This document shows positions 8,287-15,576 of a stretch of DNA of 64,000 nucleotides, in pieces (the first letter of the stretch is position 1; every line of letters begins with the position of its first letter). This DNA comes from Subdoligranulum variabile. GTDB lineage: Bacteria > Bacillota > Clostridia > Oscillospirales > Ruminococcaceae. Below the pieces are notes generated by a model. It had not been told where the DNA came from. It did no database searches and was given only the letters and a program-made list of their open reading frames with translations. Location of the stretch: the NCBI RefSeq assembly GCF_025152575.1, contig NZ_CP102293.1, positions 1,364,001 to 1,428,000 of the forward strand, read 5' to 3'. The translations under genes were made by a program, and so were the position numbers.

Positions 8287-8739
8287 TTATTGCAGGATAT
8301 TCTCGAAGCAGTCTTTCAGGATGGTATAGTAGTTCTGCTCCTCCTGAAGCTTCTGGCTGTGCCCGGAAAGGGCGTTGAAGATGCCCTGGGTCACAGAGCC
8401 GCCGTGTGCCTTGTTGTCCCGGGCAAAGTTCTTGCTTCCGCCAACCTTGAAAACATCCATGAACGCATACTTGCCCTGGTGCGTAATACGGATGAGGAAC
8501 TGAAGATAATCCGTAGCATGATCCGGGTTGTACAGGACCAGGATATCCTCCGTCTGCTTGCTGAGGAAGCCGCCGGTCTTCAGCGTATCGTTGCGGAAGG
8601 CCACGGGGATGCCGTTGGAATCGCACTCGTTCTGCAGAGCATTCTGCAGTGCGATCAGGTTCACGCCATCGCCATTGGGGAAACGGACACGGTTGACAAA
8701 CCGAAAATCGTCATTCAGATCCTTAGAAGTATAAGCCAT
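8287..8739 (-). CDS. Hypothetical 150-aa protein ending the Hsp70/FtsK operon
   Basis: Family not recognised. The 150-residue protein is mixed alpha/beta in appearance and soluble, with no signal peptide or membrane segment and no obvious catalytic motif. A Lys-rich middle (GGSKNFARDNKAHGGS) precedes an amphipathic C terminus. The ATG at 8739 has GGGAGG 10 bases upstream. It is the last gene of the chaperone/FtsK operon, 62 bp after the J-like/TPR gene, and is followed by a terminator. It could be another secreted substrate, an immunity factor or an accessory protein; the sequence does not decide. Confidence 0.65.
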   Translation of the reverse strand: MAYTSKDLNDDFRFVNRVRFPNGDGVNLIALQNALQNECDSNGIPVAFRNDTLKTGGFLSKQTEDILVLYNPDHATDYLQFLIRITHQGKYAFMDVFKVGGSKNFARDNKAHGGSVTQGIFNALSGHSQKLQEEQNYYTILKDCFENILQ

Positions 8740-8801
8740 AACTATAATTCCTCCCTTGTATATTCACAACTTTCTGCAAGGCGAATGTATCAAAATAAGA
8801 T

Positions 8802-9782
8802 TTATTGCAGGCCCGTCCTGCGCACTTCATTGCTGGCCGACTCGTAATTTTTCTCGTAGCCGTGCTTGCCGAAGAAGCCGCTGACCTTTTCTGCGTCAAG
8901 GACCATCTGGCGCAGTTCCTGTTCAACGCGGACCTCGGACGGTTCCTCGGGATTTTCCAGCTCTGCCAGCCGGGGCAGCCGCTCCTTGACGAAATCCAGC
9001 TGCCGGCGGTTGAGGATCAGGTGCCGTCCCGAGGAACGGTTATAGGAAATATTGTGGTAGATGTGATCCCGCAGGCAGTCGAAGTAGACCTTCCGGGAAA
9101 AGGATGTACGCTGGCCGCCTTCCTTCCAGTAGGCCATCTCCACCGTATCCACGGCTTCCTGGGTGCGGCCCATCTCCCGGAACGTTTCCGCCCGCTCGTA
9201 CTGGTAGCGGTCGCTGGCGGGGTCCAGTTCCCCCGCTTTGGCGAAGCAGTGCAGCGCGTCCTCCATCTGCTGGTGGCGCAGATACAGGAACCCCAGCACC
9301 TCATAGGGGCCCTCGGTCTCCCGCAGGCGCAGGGACTGCCACAGGCATTTTTCCGCTTCGGTATCATTGCGCTGGTCGTTGTAGGCGTCCCCCAGCACAT
9401 ACCAGGCCAGCCAGTTCTGGGGCTGTGCCTGGATCACCCGCTGGGCCAGGTTGACAAGGCTCAGCAGGTCGCCGTTGTTGCGGAAGATATCCGCCTGTTC
9501 CACCCAGGCATCGGGATCTTCCTGGCTTCCGCCGGCGGGCGGCGCCTCACCGGGATCCGGCTGTGCCAGCTGCCCGTCGTATGCCGCCCGGGCCTGGGCG
9601 TCCAGCAGCACCTTCTCCGCCTCGGCGATGTTCCGTACCCGCTGTTCCGCTTCGGCACGGATGTCGGCGTTGGGATTGGTGGTCCGGGCATTCCAGGTCC
9701 GGCGCATCTTTCTCACCGCCGCCCGGATCTCCTCCTCCGAGGCAGTGGGGGCGATCTCCAGCAATTCGTAATAATTCGTCAA
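8802..9782 (-). CDS. J-domain-like protein with TPR repeats (HPD motif absent)
   Basis: A 326-aa protein. Residues ~1-70 have the DnaJ fold signature: YYELLEIAPTASEEEIRAA at the start, and an AEAEKVLLDAQARAAYD block like the J-domain helix IV. The HPD tripeptide between helices II and III, needed to stimulate Hsp70 ATPase in classical J proteins, is replaced by an NARTTNPN stretch. Residues ~100-230 form TPR-like helical repeats (DAYNDQRNDTEAEKCLW, LGFLYLRHQQMEDALHCF). It appears to start with TTG at 9782, with AAGGGG upstream. In the same operon as DnaK and GrpE it is probably a client adaptor for that Hsp70, by a non-canonical contact. Confidence 0.75.
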   Translation of the reverse strand: MTNYYELLEIAPTASEEEIRAAVRKMRRTWNARTTNPNADIRAEAEQRVRNIAEAEKVLLDAQARAAYDGQLAQPDPGEAPPAGGSQEDPDAWVEQADIFRNNGDLLSLVNLAQRVIQAQPQNWLAWYVLGDAYNDQRNDTEAEKCLWQSLRLRETEGPYEVLGFLYLRHQQMEDALHCFAKAGELDPASDRYQYERAETFREMGRTQEAVDTVEMAYWKEGGQRTSFSRKVYFDCLRDHIYHNISYNRSSGRHLILNRRQLDFVKERLPRLAELENPEEPSEVRVEQELRQMVLDAEKVSGFFGKHGYEKNYESASNEVRRTGLQ

Positions 9783-9827
9783 ACTCCAGTACCCCTTTTC
9801 TTTATGTTGTGCGGGCAGTCCCGCCGG

Positions 9828-10076
9828 TTACACGTTTTCTTCCAGCGGGGTCCGTATCCCCTGCCGGTAGGCTTCCAGGTGGCGGGAATATCCCACAGAG
9901 GAATCCGCATACAGCACGCCGCCGTCATCCCCGATGATCAGCGAGCCCCCGCCCTTTTCCGGAATGCTGAAGTACAGCGCCGGCAGCCCCGGGACCGGGG
10001 CGCAGCAATGTTCCAGCCTGTCCGCCGGCACCTCCAGCAGCCGGGCGGCCAGTGCGATCTTCTCGGCTTTTGTCAT
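9828..10076 (-). CDS. Small acidic protein, candidate immunity protein for the papain-fold toxin
   Basis: An 82-aa soluble protein resembling SMI1/YrhB-like small immunity folds in texture: a short helix (MTKAEKIALAARLLEVP), then strands around PALYFSIPEKGGGSLIIGDD and GVLYADSSVGYS. No firm family assignment is possible. It starts at 10076 with AAGGAGG 6 bases upstream, 10 bp after the toxin stop. A small cytosolic protein directly downstream of a polymorphic toxin is the usual position of its cognate antitoxin. The function is inferred from position only. Confidence 0.6.
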   Translation of the reverse strand: MTKAEKIALAARLLEVPADRLEHCCAPVPGLPALYFSIPEKGGGSLIIGDDGGVLYADSSVGYSRHLEAYRQGIRTPLEENV

Positions 10077-10086
10077 ACCATCCTCC

Positions 10087-11160
10087 TTACAGCAGGGCGC
10101 ACCATTCGCTCACCATGACGTAGTCATGGGGCCATTCCAGGATCTCGCCGCTCTGGCCGTCCAGCGTGTGGAACTGTTCCCCGTCGAAGAGGACGTTGAA
10201 CCAGTGCCCTGCCTGGGGCAGCCCGTCGATCGAGGGCTCGCGGTTGATCCCCACGATAAGGTGGGAACCGGGGCCGAGGCGGCGCAGGTGATTTTCGATC
10301 TGTTCCACCGGCAGGTAGACACACCGCTTGCCGGTGGCTGCTTCCATACCGCGGTCGCTGCCCACATTGACCTGGGAGGCCACCGGCGCCCCGTTGCCCG
10401 AGAGCCGTGCCTCCACCGCCAGGGCGCAGGAACCGCAGTTGAAACGGTAGGGATTGCGATCGGGCAGGAAGAAGGGGTTGCGGTAGTTGGGATTGATCTC
10501 GGTGATCCATCCGCCGGCATCCTCCAGGCAGAAGGCGCCGTAGGCGTTGGCCAGGCTGTCGAACCCGTAGGCGCCCTCCGCCCCCGCCACCCGGTAGGGA
10601 TAGGGTTCCGGCGGCGCGCCCCCCTGGCCGGTGGCCTGGTCCAGCAGAGCCGACTCGTAGGCCAGCATCCGGCTCCGTTCCCGCTGCAGGAAGCGGTCCA
10701 GCAGGGGCGTGTCGGCGATGCCCCGGTCCAGCAGGGCCTGCCGGTAGTTGCCGATCACCTCATCGGTGTTCTGCAGGGTCGTCTTCCAGAGGTTTCCCGC
10801 TTCCTCCGCGCTGAGGCGGCGCACCGGTCCCGGCGGACTGTCCGCCGCCGTCACCGCCGTCACGGCGGCCACGGTGGCCGCGGCGCCCGCCGGCATACCG
10901 CCCCGGGCTGCTGCCCACTGTTCCAGCAAGACGCGGGCCTGTTCCAGAATGGCCGCGCACTGACGCAGCGTTCCGGCAGACTGCTCCAGCAGGGAGAGGA
11001 TGGCCCCGTACTGGGAGGCCGCTGTTCCCTGGATCCCCGCCTGCACCATCTGGGTGCAGCGGGTACAGTCCGCCGCCGTCTGCAGCAGCAGTGCCTGCCC
11101 CTGCTCCAGCTGGTTCCGGACTGCCAGCACGGTCTGGAAAACCTCCGCCATACCGGCCAT
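10087..11160 (-). CDS. Putative type VII-like effector with papain-fold (Tox-PL) toxin domain
   Basis: A 357-aa protein. Residues ~1-90 are two long helices resembling WXG100/LXG targeting domains, followed by an Ala/Pro linker and a middle helical segment (~115-175). The C-terminal ~130 residues match the papain-like toxin fold: FNCGSCALAVEA near 240 gives the catalytic Cys, AGHWFN near 316 the His, and TLDGQ near 333 the Asp. Tox-PL domains act as cysteine proteases or glutamine deamidases. The start at 11160 has AGGAGG 8 bases upstream and overlaps the end of the previous coding unit by spacing only (6 bp). The layout of helical leader, toxin tip and small downstream gene is that of a polymorphic toxin. 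It lacks a signal peptide, so export would need the FtsK-type machinery. Confidence 0.75.
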   Translation of the reverse strand: MAGMAEVFQTVLAVRNQLEQGQALLLQTAADCTRCTQMVQAGIQGTAASQYGAILSLLEQSAGTLRQCAAILEQARVLLEQWAAARGGMPAGAAATVAAVTAVTAADSPPGPVRRLSAEEAGNLWKTTLQNTDEVIGNYRQALLDRGIADTPLLDRFLQRERSRMLAYESALLDQATGQGGAPPEPYPYRVAGAEGAYGFDSLANAYGAFCLEDAGGWITEINPNYRNPFFLPDRNPYRFNCGSCALAVEARLSGNGAPVASQVNVGSDRGMEAATGKRCVYLPVEQIENHLRRLGPGSHLIVGINREPSIDGLPQAGHWFNVLFDGEQFHTLDGQSGEILEWPHDYVMVSEWCALL

Positions 11161-11165
11161 GCCAT

Positions 11166-11519
11166 TCACCTCCTGTGCCCGTGGACCTCCTCATCGGGTT
11201 CCGGCTCCGCGCCGAAGGACATCACATGTCCGGCCACCGGGGGCGGTGTGCCCGCACCGGCGGCACCGGCGATCCAGTCGTTGGCGATCCCGATGCAGGC
11301 GTCCAGCGATGCCTGCATCTGCTGCACCGCGGTGATGGCGCTGCGCACCGCCACCAGACAGTCCCGGATCTCCGGTCCGGCGCTGCCGCCGGCCTGGTCA
11401 ATGATCACCGAGACATCCTGGGCGAGCTGCCGCTGCCAGGCCACGCTGCCCTGCCGGGTCTGTTCCAGGCTCCGGGTGACAAGCTCCACGCTTGCCACGA
11501 TTTCCGTCAACTGGCTCAT
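11166..11519 (-). CDS. Small helical protein, WXG100-like (117 aa)
   Basis: A 117-aa protein of two amphipathic helices (residues ~1-40 and ~52-82) joined at an AGGSAG turn. A WIAGAAG segment and a Pro/Asp/Glu-rich tail ending in HGHRR follow. It lacks a canonical WXG in the turn but has the length and hairpin shape of WXG100-superfamily secreted partners. It starts MSQLTEI, like the next small gene (MSQLSQL). It sits between the 86-aa gene and the toxin gene in the operon, 6 bp from each, so it may be a partner or chaperone needed for toxin export. Confidence 0.6.
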   Translation of the reverse strand: MSQLTEIVASVELVTRSLEQTRQGSVAWQRQLAQDVSVIIDQAGGSAGPEIRDCLVAVRSAITAVQQMQASLDACIGIANDWIAGAAGAGTPPPVAGHVMSFGAEPEPDEEVHGHRR

Positions 11520-11525
11520 CGCGCA

Positions 11526-11786
11526 TCACGCCTTGGAGACCCAATCCCTGGCTTTGCCCGCCGCCGCGTTCAGCTGCACGGAGGCCGCTTTCACCGACTG
11601 CATGGCCTGCTGCAGGGCATCTACCATCTGCCGGTCCTCATTGGAGGCCGTGCCGCCGATGGCGCTGCTGATCGTCCCGATCTGCTGCTGCAGCGTGCTG
11701 GAAAAGGAATTCATGGCGGCGGCCGTCTGGGTGATGTTGGTGGCGACCTGATTGATCTGGGCTTTCAACTGGCTGAGTTGTGACAT
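11526..11786 (-). CDS. Small helical protein, WXG100-like (86 aa)
   Basis: An 86-residue all-helical protein with two helices separated near residue 45 by an IGGTASNED turn and a Trp near the C terminus (ARDWVSKA). It is rich in Gln, Ser and Ala and has heptad spacing typical of ESAT-6/WXG100 hairpins, though the WXG tripeptide is replaced by IGG. The ATG at 11786 is preceded by AGGAGG. It is likely a secreted or structural subunit of the FtsK-associated system. Assignment to the superfamily is by size, helical pattern and context, not by a clear motif. Confidence 0.6.
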   Translation of the reverse strand: MSQLSQLKAQINQVATNITQTAAAMNSFSSTLQQQIGTISSAIGGTASNEDRQMVDALQQAMQSVKAASVQLNAAAGKARDWVSKA

Positions 11787-11805
11787 ACTGCATCCTCCTG
11801 TTGTA

Positions 11806-12351
11806 TCAGTTTCCGGCGAGGAAATCCATCATCCGGCGGAAAACGCTCCGGTTGGCGCGCTCCAACTCCCGGCGGTAGGCTTCCTCGGCTTGCAAACGCT
11901 GTTCTTCCTCCCGGCGGCGCTGTTCTTCCTCTTCCCGGCGGCGTGCTTCCTCCAGCCGCCGCTGTTCCGCCTGCGCCGCCTCGATCTCCTGGCGCTTTTT
12001 TTCCAGGGCCTCCTGCTTTTTTTCGTCAAAGAAGGTTTTCATTCCGGCGGCACAGCGGTTCTGCGCCGCCAGGGCGTCCCGCACCGTCAGCGGGTTGGGC
12101 TGCGGGACGGGACGGGATACCGCCACGCCGAACAGCACCTGGCAGGTGCTGGCCACCTCGTTGAACTGCCCGAAGGCATCCTGACCGATGCGGTCCAGTT
12201 CTTCCAGCTGCCGGGTCAGTTCCTGTTCACTCCGGCCGGTCCGGGCCTGGATGTCCGCACGGCACTGCTCCTGTGCCTGCAGCAGCTGTTCCGGTACTTC
12301 GGCCAGGCCGCGGATGGTCGCGGCGTAGGCGTTGTAATCAAATTGGCTCAT
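11806..12351 (-). CDS. Coiled-coil protein (181 aa) of the FtsK-linked locus
   Basis: A 181-aa protein. Residues ~1-100 are helical with a hairpin pattern (LLQAQEQCRADIQARTGRS, then LDRIGQDAFGQFNEVASTC). Residues ~105-165 form a highly charged Glu/Arg/Lys/Gln coiled coil (QRRLEEARRREEEEQRRREE). The C terminus is RRMMDFLAGN. The ATG at 12351 overlaps the ATPase stop by 4 bases (ATGA), indicating translational coupling. It may be a larger WXG-like partner or an adaptor linking substrates to the ATPase. No known family recognised. Confidence 0.6.
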   Translation of the reverse strand: MSQFDYNAYAATIRGLAEVPEQLLQAQEQCRADIQARTGRSEQELTRQLEELDRIGQDAFGQFNEVASTCQVLFGVAVSRPVPQPNPLTVRDALAAQNRCAAGMKTFFDEKKQEALEKKRQEIEAAQAEQRRLEEARRREEEEQRRREEEQRLQAEEAYRRELERANRSVFRRMMDFLAGN

Positions 12352-15068
12352 TCCCAAACCACCGCCTCCAGTTTTCCCGTATCCCGCATGGTGCAGGGCG
12401 ACATGGGGATCAGCGTCAGGTCGGCCTGCAGGTCGGTAGCGTCATGCAGCAGCGCCCGGTGGGCCGCACCGTTCCAGCTCACGAAAGGCCCCAGCACATC
12501 CTTGGAGGTGGCGTCGTCCAGCCGCAGCAGGATCTTGGTATCGATGTATCCGTCGCCGTTGAACCCGATGTGCTCGCGGTACATGGCCACGTTGGACCAC
12601 CACGCGATGAGGTGCACGCCCCGGGGCGGGCCGTTCTTCAGCAGGTCCTGCAGGGCGCTGGCGCCGGTGACCACATTGAAGGGGTCGTCCCCCACCGCAT
12701 CGGCCATGCCGGGACAGCGGTCCATGCCCAGGGCCAGGATGTAGCAGGCTTCCCCGGTGGGCGGCTGCTTGAGTTCCGCGGCCATCTGCACGAAGAAGGC
12801 CGGCGCCTGCCGGGGCTCCACCTCCTCCACCGGAAGGCCGAAGCGCTCCATGGTGTGCAGCCACTGTTCCAGGCCGTTGTGCCGGGCCACGCCGGGTTCC
12901 AGGCCGTTGATGAGGACGAACCGCGCATCCCCCTGGGGGTGCTGCAGCGCCAGCGAGATGGCCATGTTCTCGATGAGGCCCACGGCATAGTTGGGCGGCA
13001 GGGCATCGGCGGCCTTTTTCTCGCCGTCGCCGGAGCCCAGGATGGCCACGTTGCGGCCGGCATCGGAGGACATCCGCACCGCCGCCACCTTGCGGCTCAC
13101 CGAGATGATCTGCCCGCAGACCAGCATGGGCGGCGCGCCGCCCTGCAGCACGTTGCTGCGCCAGCTGCGGATATCCCGGACCGCATCGCTGAGATGGAAT
13201 TCATCGTTCTTGCTGAAGACCATGGGGATATGGTTTTCGGCGTCCGGGCGGCTGCACCAGCTCTTGCGCAGCGCCAGCATGGCGTCCGGGTCGGCGTAGG
13301 CCACCGAGAATTTGCGGTTGGAATCCAGGGCGCCGTAGTTGACGTTGATCACCGCCTCGCCGCGCACCCGCAGGCGGGCGGCAGCATCGTTGCCCTGGAC
13401 AAAGGTGGCGTAGGATTCCTGCAGCGTGTTCTGCAGGGCGATGCGCACCGGGAATGCCGGATAGATCTGGTCTTCCCGGCCCATCAGCGCCGCCCCGTGG
13501 GCGACAGTCTGGGAGGCCAGCACCATATGGATGCCGCAGGCACGGCCCTGGCGGACGATATTCTCGATGAGTTCGGCGGCGCGGCGGCCCAGATCATCGG
13601 CCACCTCCACCAGTTTCTGGTATTCGTCGATGAGGATCACGATGCGCGGCATGGGATCCTCCGGCCGCTTGGCCCGGTAGGCCACCAGGGAACTGGCCTC
13701 CACGCTGTTCATCCGCAGGGCCCGGTTCTGGCGTTCGGCCTCGATATGGGCCAGCGCCGCCACGCCGAAGTCCCGGGCGCTTTCCAGGCCCAGCACCCGG
13801 GCGTGGGGCAGCCAGGAACGCTGGGGCGAATAGGAATAGGGTTTGAAGGTCAGGCCGTCCTTGAAGTCCAGCAGGTACAGTTCCAGTTCCCGGGGACTGT
13901 AGCGGCAGCACATGCTGTGGATCATGACCTCCAGCAGGTTGGACTTGCCTTTGCCCGGGGCGCCGGTGATGAGCACGTTGTGCAGCTGGGTGTTCTTGTC
14001 GCCCAGGCGCAGGGTAACGGTCTCCAGGCCCACCTTGCCCAGGCTGCAGTCGATGCCCTCCGCCGTGGACCCGGTCCAGCAGTTGCGGGTATCCTCGATG
14101 CTGTCGAAGGGGATGGTCACCACCGAGGTCTTCTCCGACCGGGCGGTGTAGTCTGCCAGGAAAGCGTCCGCCTCCCGGGCCTCCCAGGGGGTGAAGGTCA
14201 TCTCCAGGGTGGGATAGCTGCCGGGGATCCAGCTGCCGCCGGACTGTCGGCTGATGACCTGGGCCTTGGGCAGCAGGGCGGCGGCATCCCGCAGATGTCC
14301 GGGATCCACCGCGAACAGGAAGGCACAGCCCGCACGCACGCCGTTCTCCGCCGCACGCAGCAGCTGTTTGCGCAGGGACTCGTTTTTCAGCCAGTCCCGG
14401 CCGGCCACCACGTAGAGCCGCAGCTGCCCCACCGCCTGCTGGGCTTTGGTGCGCAGTTCCAGCAGCGAGGCATACCGGCCTTTCAGCAGACCGTCGGTGG
14501 CCACGATCTCCCGGGAGAGGGTCTCCAGTTCACCGGAGAAGTGTTCCGGCGTGGCCAGCATGGTGTACTGCTCCAGTTCCGAGAAGCAGGAAAATGTATT
14601 TTTCAGTTCGGGGTTGTAGACGCAGACCCGGATCTGACCGGGGGCCGTCTGGTCCAGCACGCTGAAGATCAGGCTGCGCAGCGCGGGGAAAAGGTCCTCC
14701 TCCGGGGCGGCCAGCAGCAGGTTCCCGTGCCCCAGGAAGGGCAGCAGGAAGGGGGCCGCGGCGTCCTGACTGAGCTGCCGGAAGTGGAGCGTGCCCACCC
14801 GCAGGTATTCCGCCGCCTGGAGAATGGGCTGTTCCGTGCCGCCGCTTCCCGCCAGCTGCCCCTGCAGCTGCTGCACCAGGGCGGAGCAGCGCTGCCGCGC
14901 CTGCTGCTGTACGGCGGCGATCCGGCTGTCCAGTGCCTGGGCGGCGCTTTCCCGCAGCTGACGGCGGCGGCTGAGGAGCTTCTTTTTCTCCCGCTCCACC
15001 GCAAACTGCGTGCGCCCGCAGGCCTGGCAGAATTCAGTATACTGTTTTTGGATGTCCTGCCGTTCCAC
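12348..15068 (-). CDS. FtsK/SpoIIIE-type ATPase without membrane segments (EssC-like)
   Basis: A 906-aa protein. After a coiled-coil N terminus (~1-80) comes an FtsK/SpoIIIE ATPase domain with Walker A GAPGKGKSN near residue 369 and Walker B IVILIDEYQ near 478. A second, C-terminal unit has the ATPase layout but a degenerate P-loop (GSGDGEKKAA) lacking the Lys-Ser/Thr pair. This active-plus-degenerate tandem recalls the EssC/EccC motors of type VII secretion. Unlike EssC there is no FHA domain and no transmembrane helix. The start is taken as GTG at 15068, just after AGGGGAGAGGGGGG and 27 bp after the GrpE stop. It probably moves the adjacent WXG-like proteins and toxin, but the membrane partner is unknown. 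Confidence 0.8.
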   Translation of the reverse strand: MERQDIQKQYTEFCQACGRTQFAVEREKKKLLSRRRQLRESAAQALDSRIAAVQQQARQRCSALVQQLQGQLAGSGGTEQPILQAAEYLRVGTLHFRQLSQDAAAPFLLPFLGHGNLLLAAPEEDLFPALRSLIFSVLDQTAPGQIRVCVYNPELKNTFSCFSELEQYTMLATPEHFSGELETLSREIVATDGLLKGRYASLLELRTKAQQAVGQLRLYVVAGRDWLKNESLRKQLLRAAENGVRAGCAFLFAVDPGHLRDAAALLPKAQVISRQSGGSWIPGSYPTLEMTFTPWEAREADAFLADYTARSEKTSVVTIPFDSIEDTRNCWTGSTAEGIDCSLGKVGLETVTLRLGDKNTQLHNVLITGAPGKGKSNLLEVMIHSMCCRYSPRELELYLLDFKDGLTFKPYSYSPQRSWLPHARVLGLESARDFGVAALAHIEAERQNRALRMNSVEASSLVAYRAKRPEDPMPRIVILIDEYQKLVEVADDLGRRAAELIENIVRQGRACGIHMVLASQTVAHGAALMGREDQIYPAFPVRIALQNTLQESYATFVQGNDAAARLRVRGEAVINVNYGALDSNRKFSVAYADPDAMLALRKSWCSRPDAENHIPMVFSKNDEFHLSDAVRDIRSWRSNVLQGGAPPMLVCGQIISVSRKVAAVRMSSDAGRNVAILGSGDGEKKAADALPPNYAVGLIENMAISLALQHPQGDARFVLINGLEPGVARHNGLEQWLHTMERFGLPVEEVEPRQAPAFFVQMAAELKQPPTGEACYILALGMDRCPGMADAVGDDPFNVVTGASALQDLLKNGPPRGVHLIAWWSNVAMYREHIGFNGDGYIDTKILLRLDDATSKDVLGPFVSWNGAAHRALLHDATDLQADLTLIPMSPCTMRDTGKLEAVVWE

Positions 15069-15094
15069 AGGCTTTGCCCCCCTCTCCCCTTTTG

Positions 15095-15553
15095 TCAGCG
15101 GGCCACCACCACTTCCGCCGGGCGGATCACCTTGTCCCCCCGCCGGTATCCCTGGCGGATGACCTGGGTGATGGTGTTGACCGGATGCGCCTCGCTGGCC
15201 GGCACCACCGAAAGACAGCTGTGGATCCGCGGATCGAACTGCTCCAGCTGCTCGATCTGCTCGATGCCCCGCCGGGCCAGGATCTCCAGCAGTTCCTCCA
15301 GCACCGAATCGGTGAAGGCATCGCTCTGGGTGCGGTTGTAGATCCGGTCGCACAGCAGGATGAGCTCTTTCACAAAAGCCAGGATGCGCTCATCCTCCGC
15401 CGAGCGGATCAGCAGGGTATTGGACTGGGCCAATTTTTCCAGCGCGGCGTTCTTGGTCTTGTCGTCCATGAGCCGCCGGGCAAACAGGTCCCGCAGCTGC
15501 GTCACCTCGGTAAAGACTTCGTCCAGGGTATGCTGCGAAGCTGTTTCGGCCAT
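15095..15553 (-). CDS. GrpE-like nucleotide exchange factor
   Basis: A 152-aa GrpE-family protein. The N-terminal long helix spans ~1-70, a dimerisation helix pair follows, and the C-terminal beta domain contains HPVNTITQVIRQGYRRGDKVIRPAEV, of which GYRRGDKVIRPAEV is the clearest GrpE signature. It would release ADP from the DnaK encoded immediately upstream (24 bp gap). The ATG at 15553 has GGGGGAGG upstream; a GTG 9 bases earlier lies inside that site. It is shorter than housekeeping GrpE and shares an operon with the FtsK-type ATPase, so it is a dedicated paralogue rather than the heat-shock grpE. Confidence 0.8.
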   Translation of the reverse strand: MAETASQHTLDEVFTEVTQLRDLFARRLMDDKTKNAALEKLAQSNTLLIRSAEDERILAFVKELILLCDRIYNRTQSDAFTDSVLEELLEILARRGIEQIEQLEQFDPRIHSCLSVVPASEAHPVNTITQVIRQGYRRGDKVIRPAEVVVAR

Positions 15554-15576
15554 ATCGGGCACCTCCCCCGTACTTC

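Noticed and set aside
12348..15068. Standard type VIIb EssC
   Set aside because: No FHA domains, no transmembrane helices and none of the usual EsaA/EssA/EssB/YukD neighbours; called only EssC-like.
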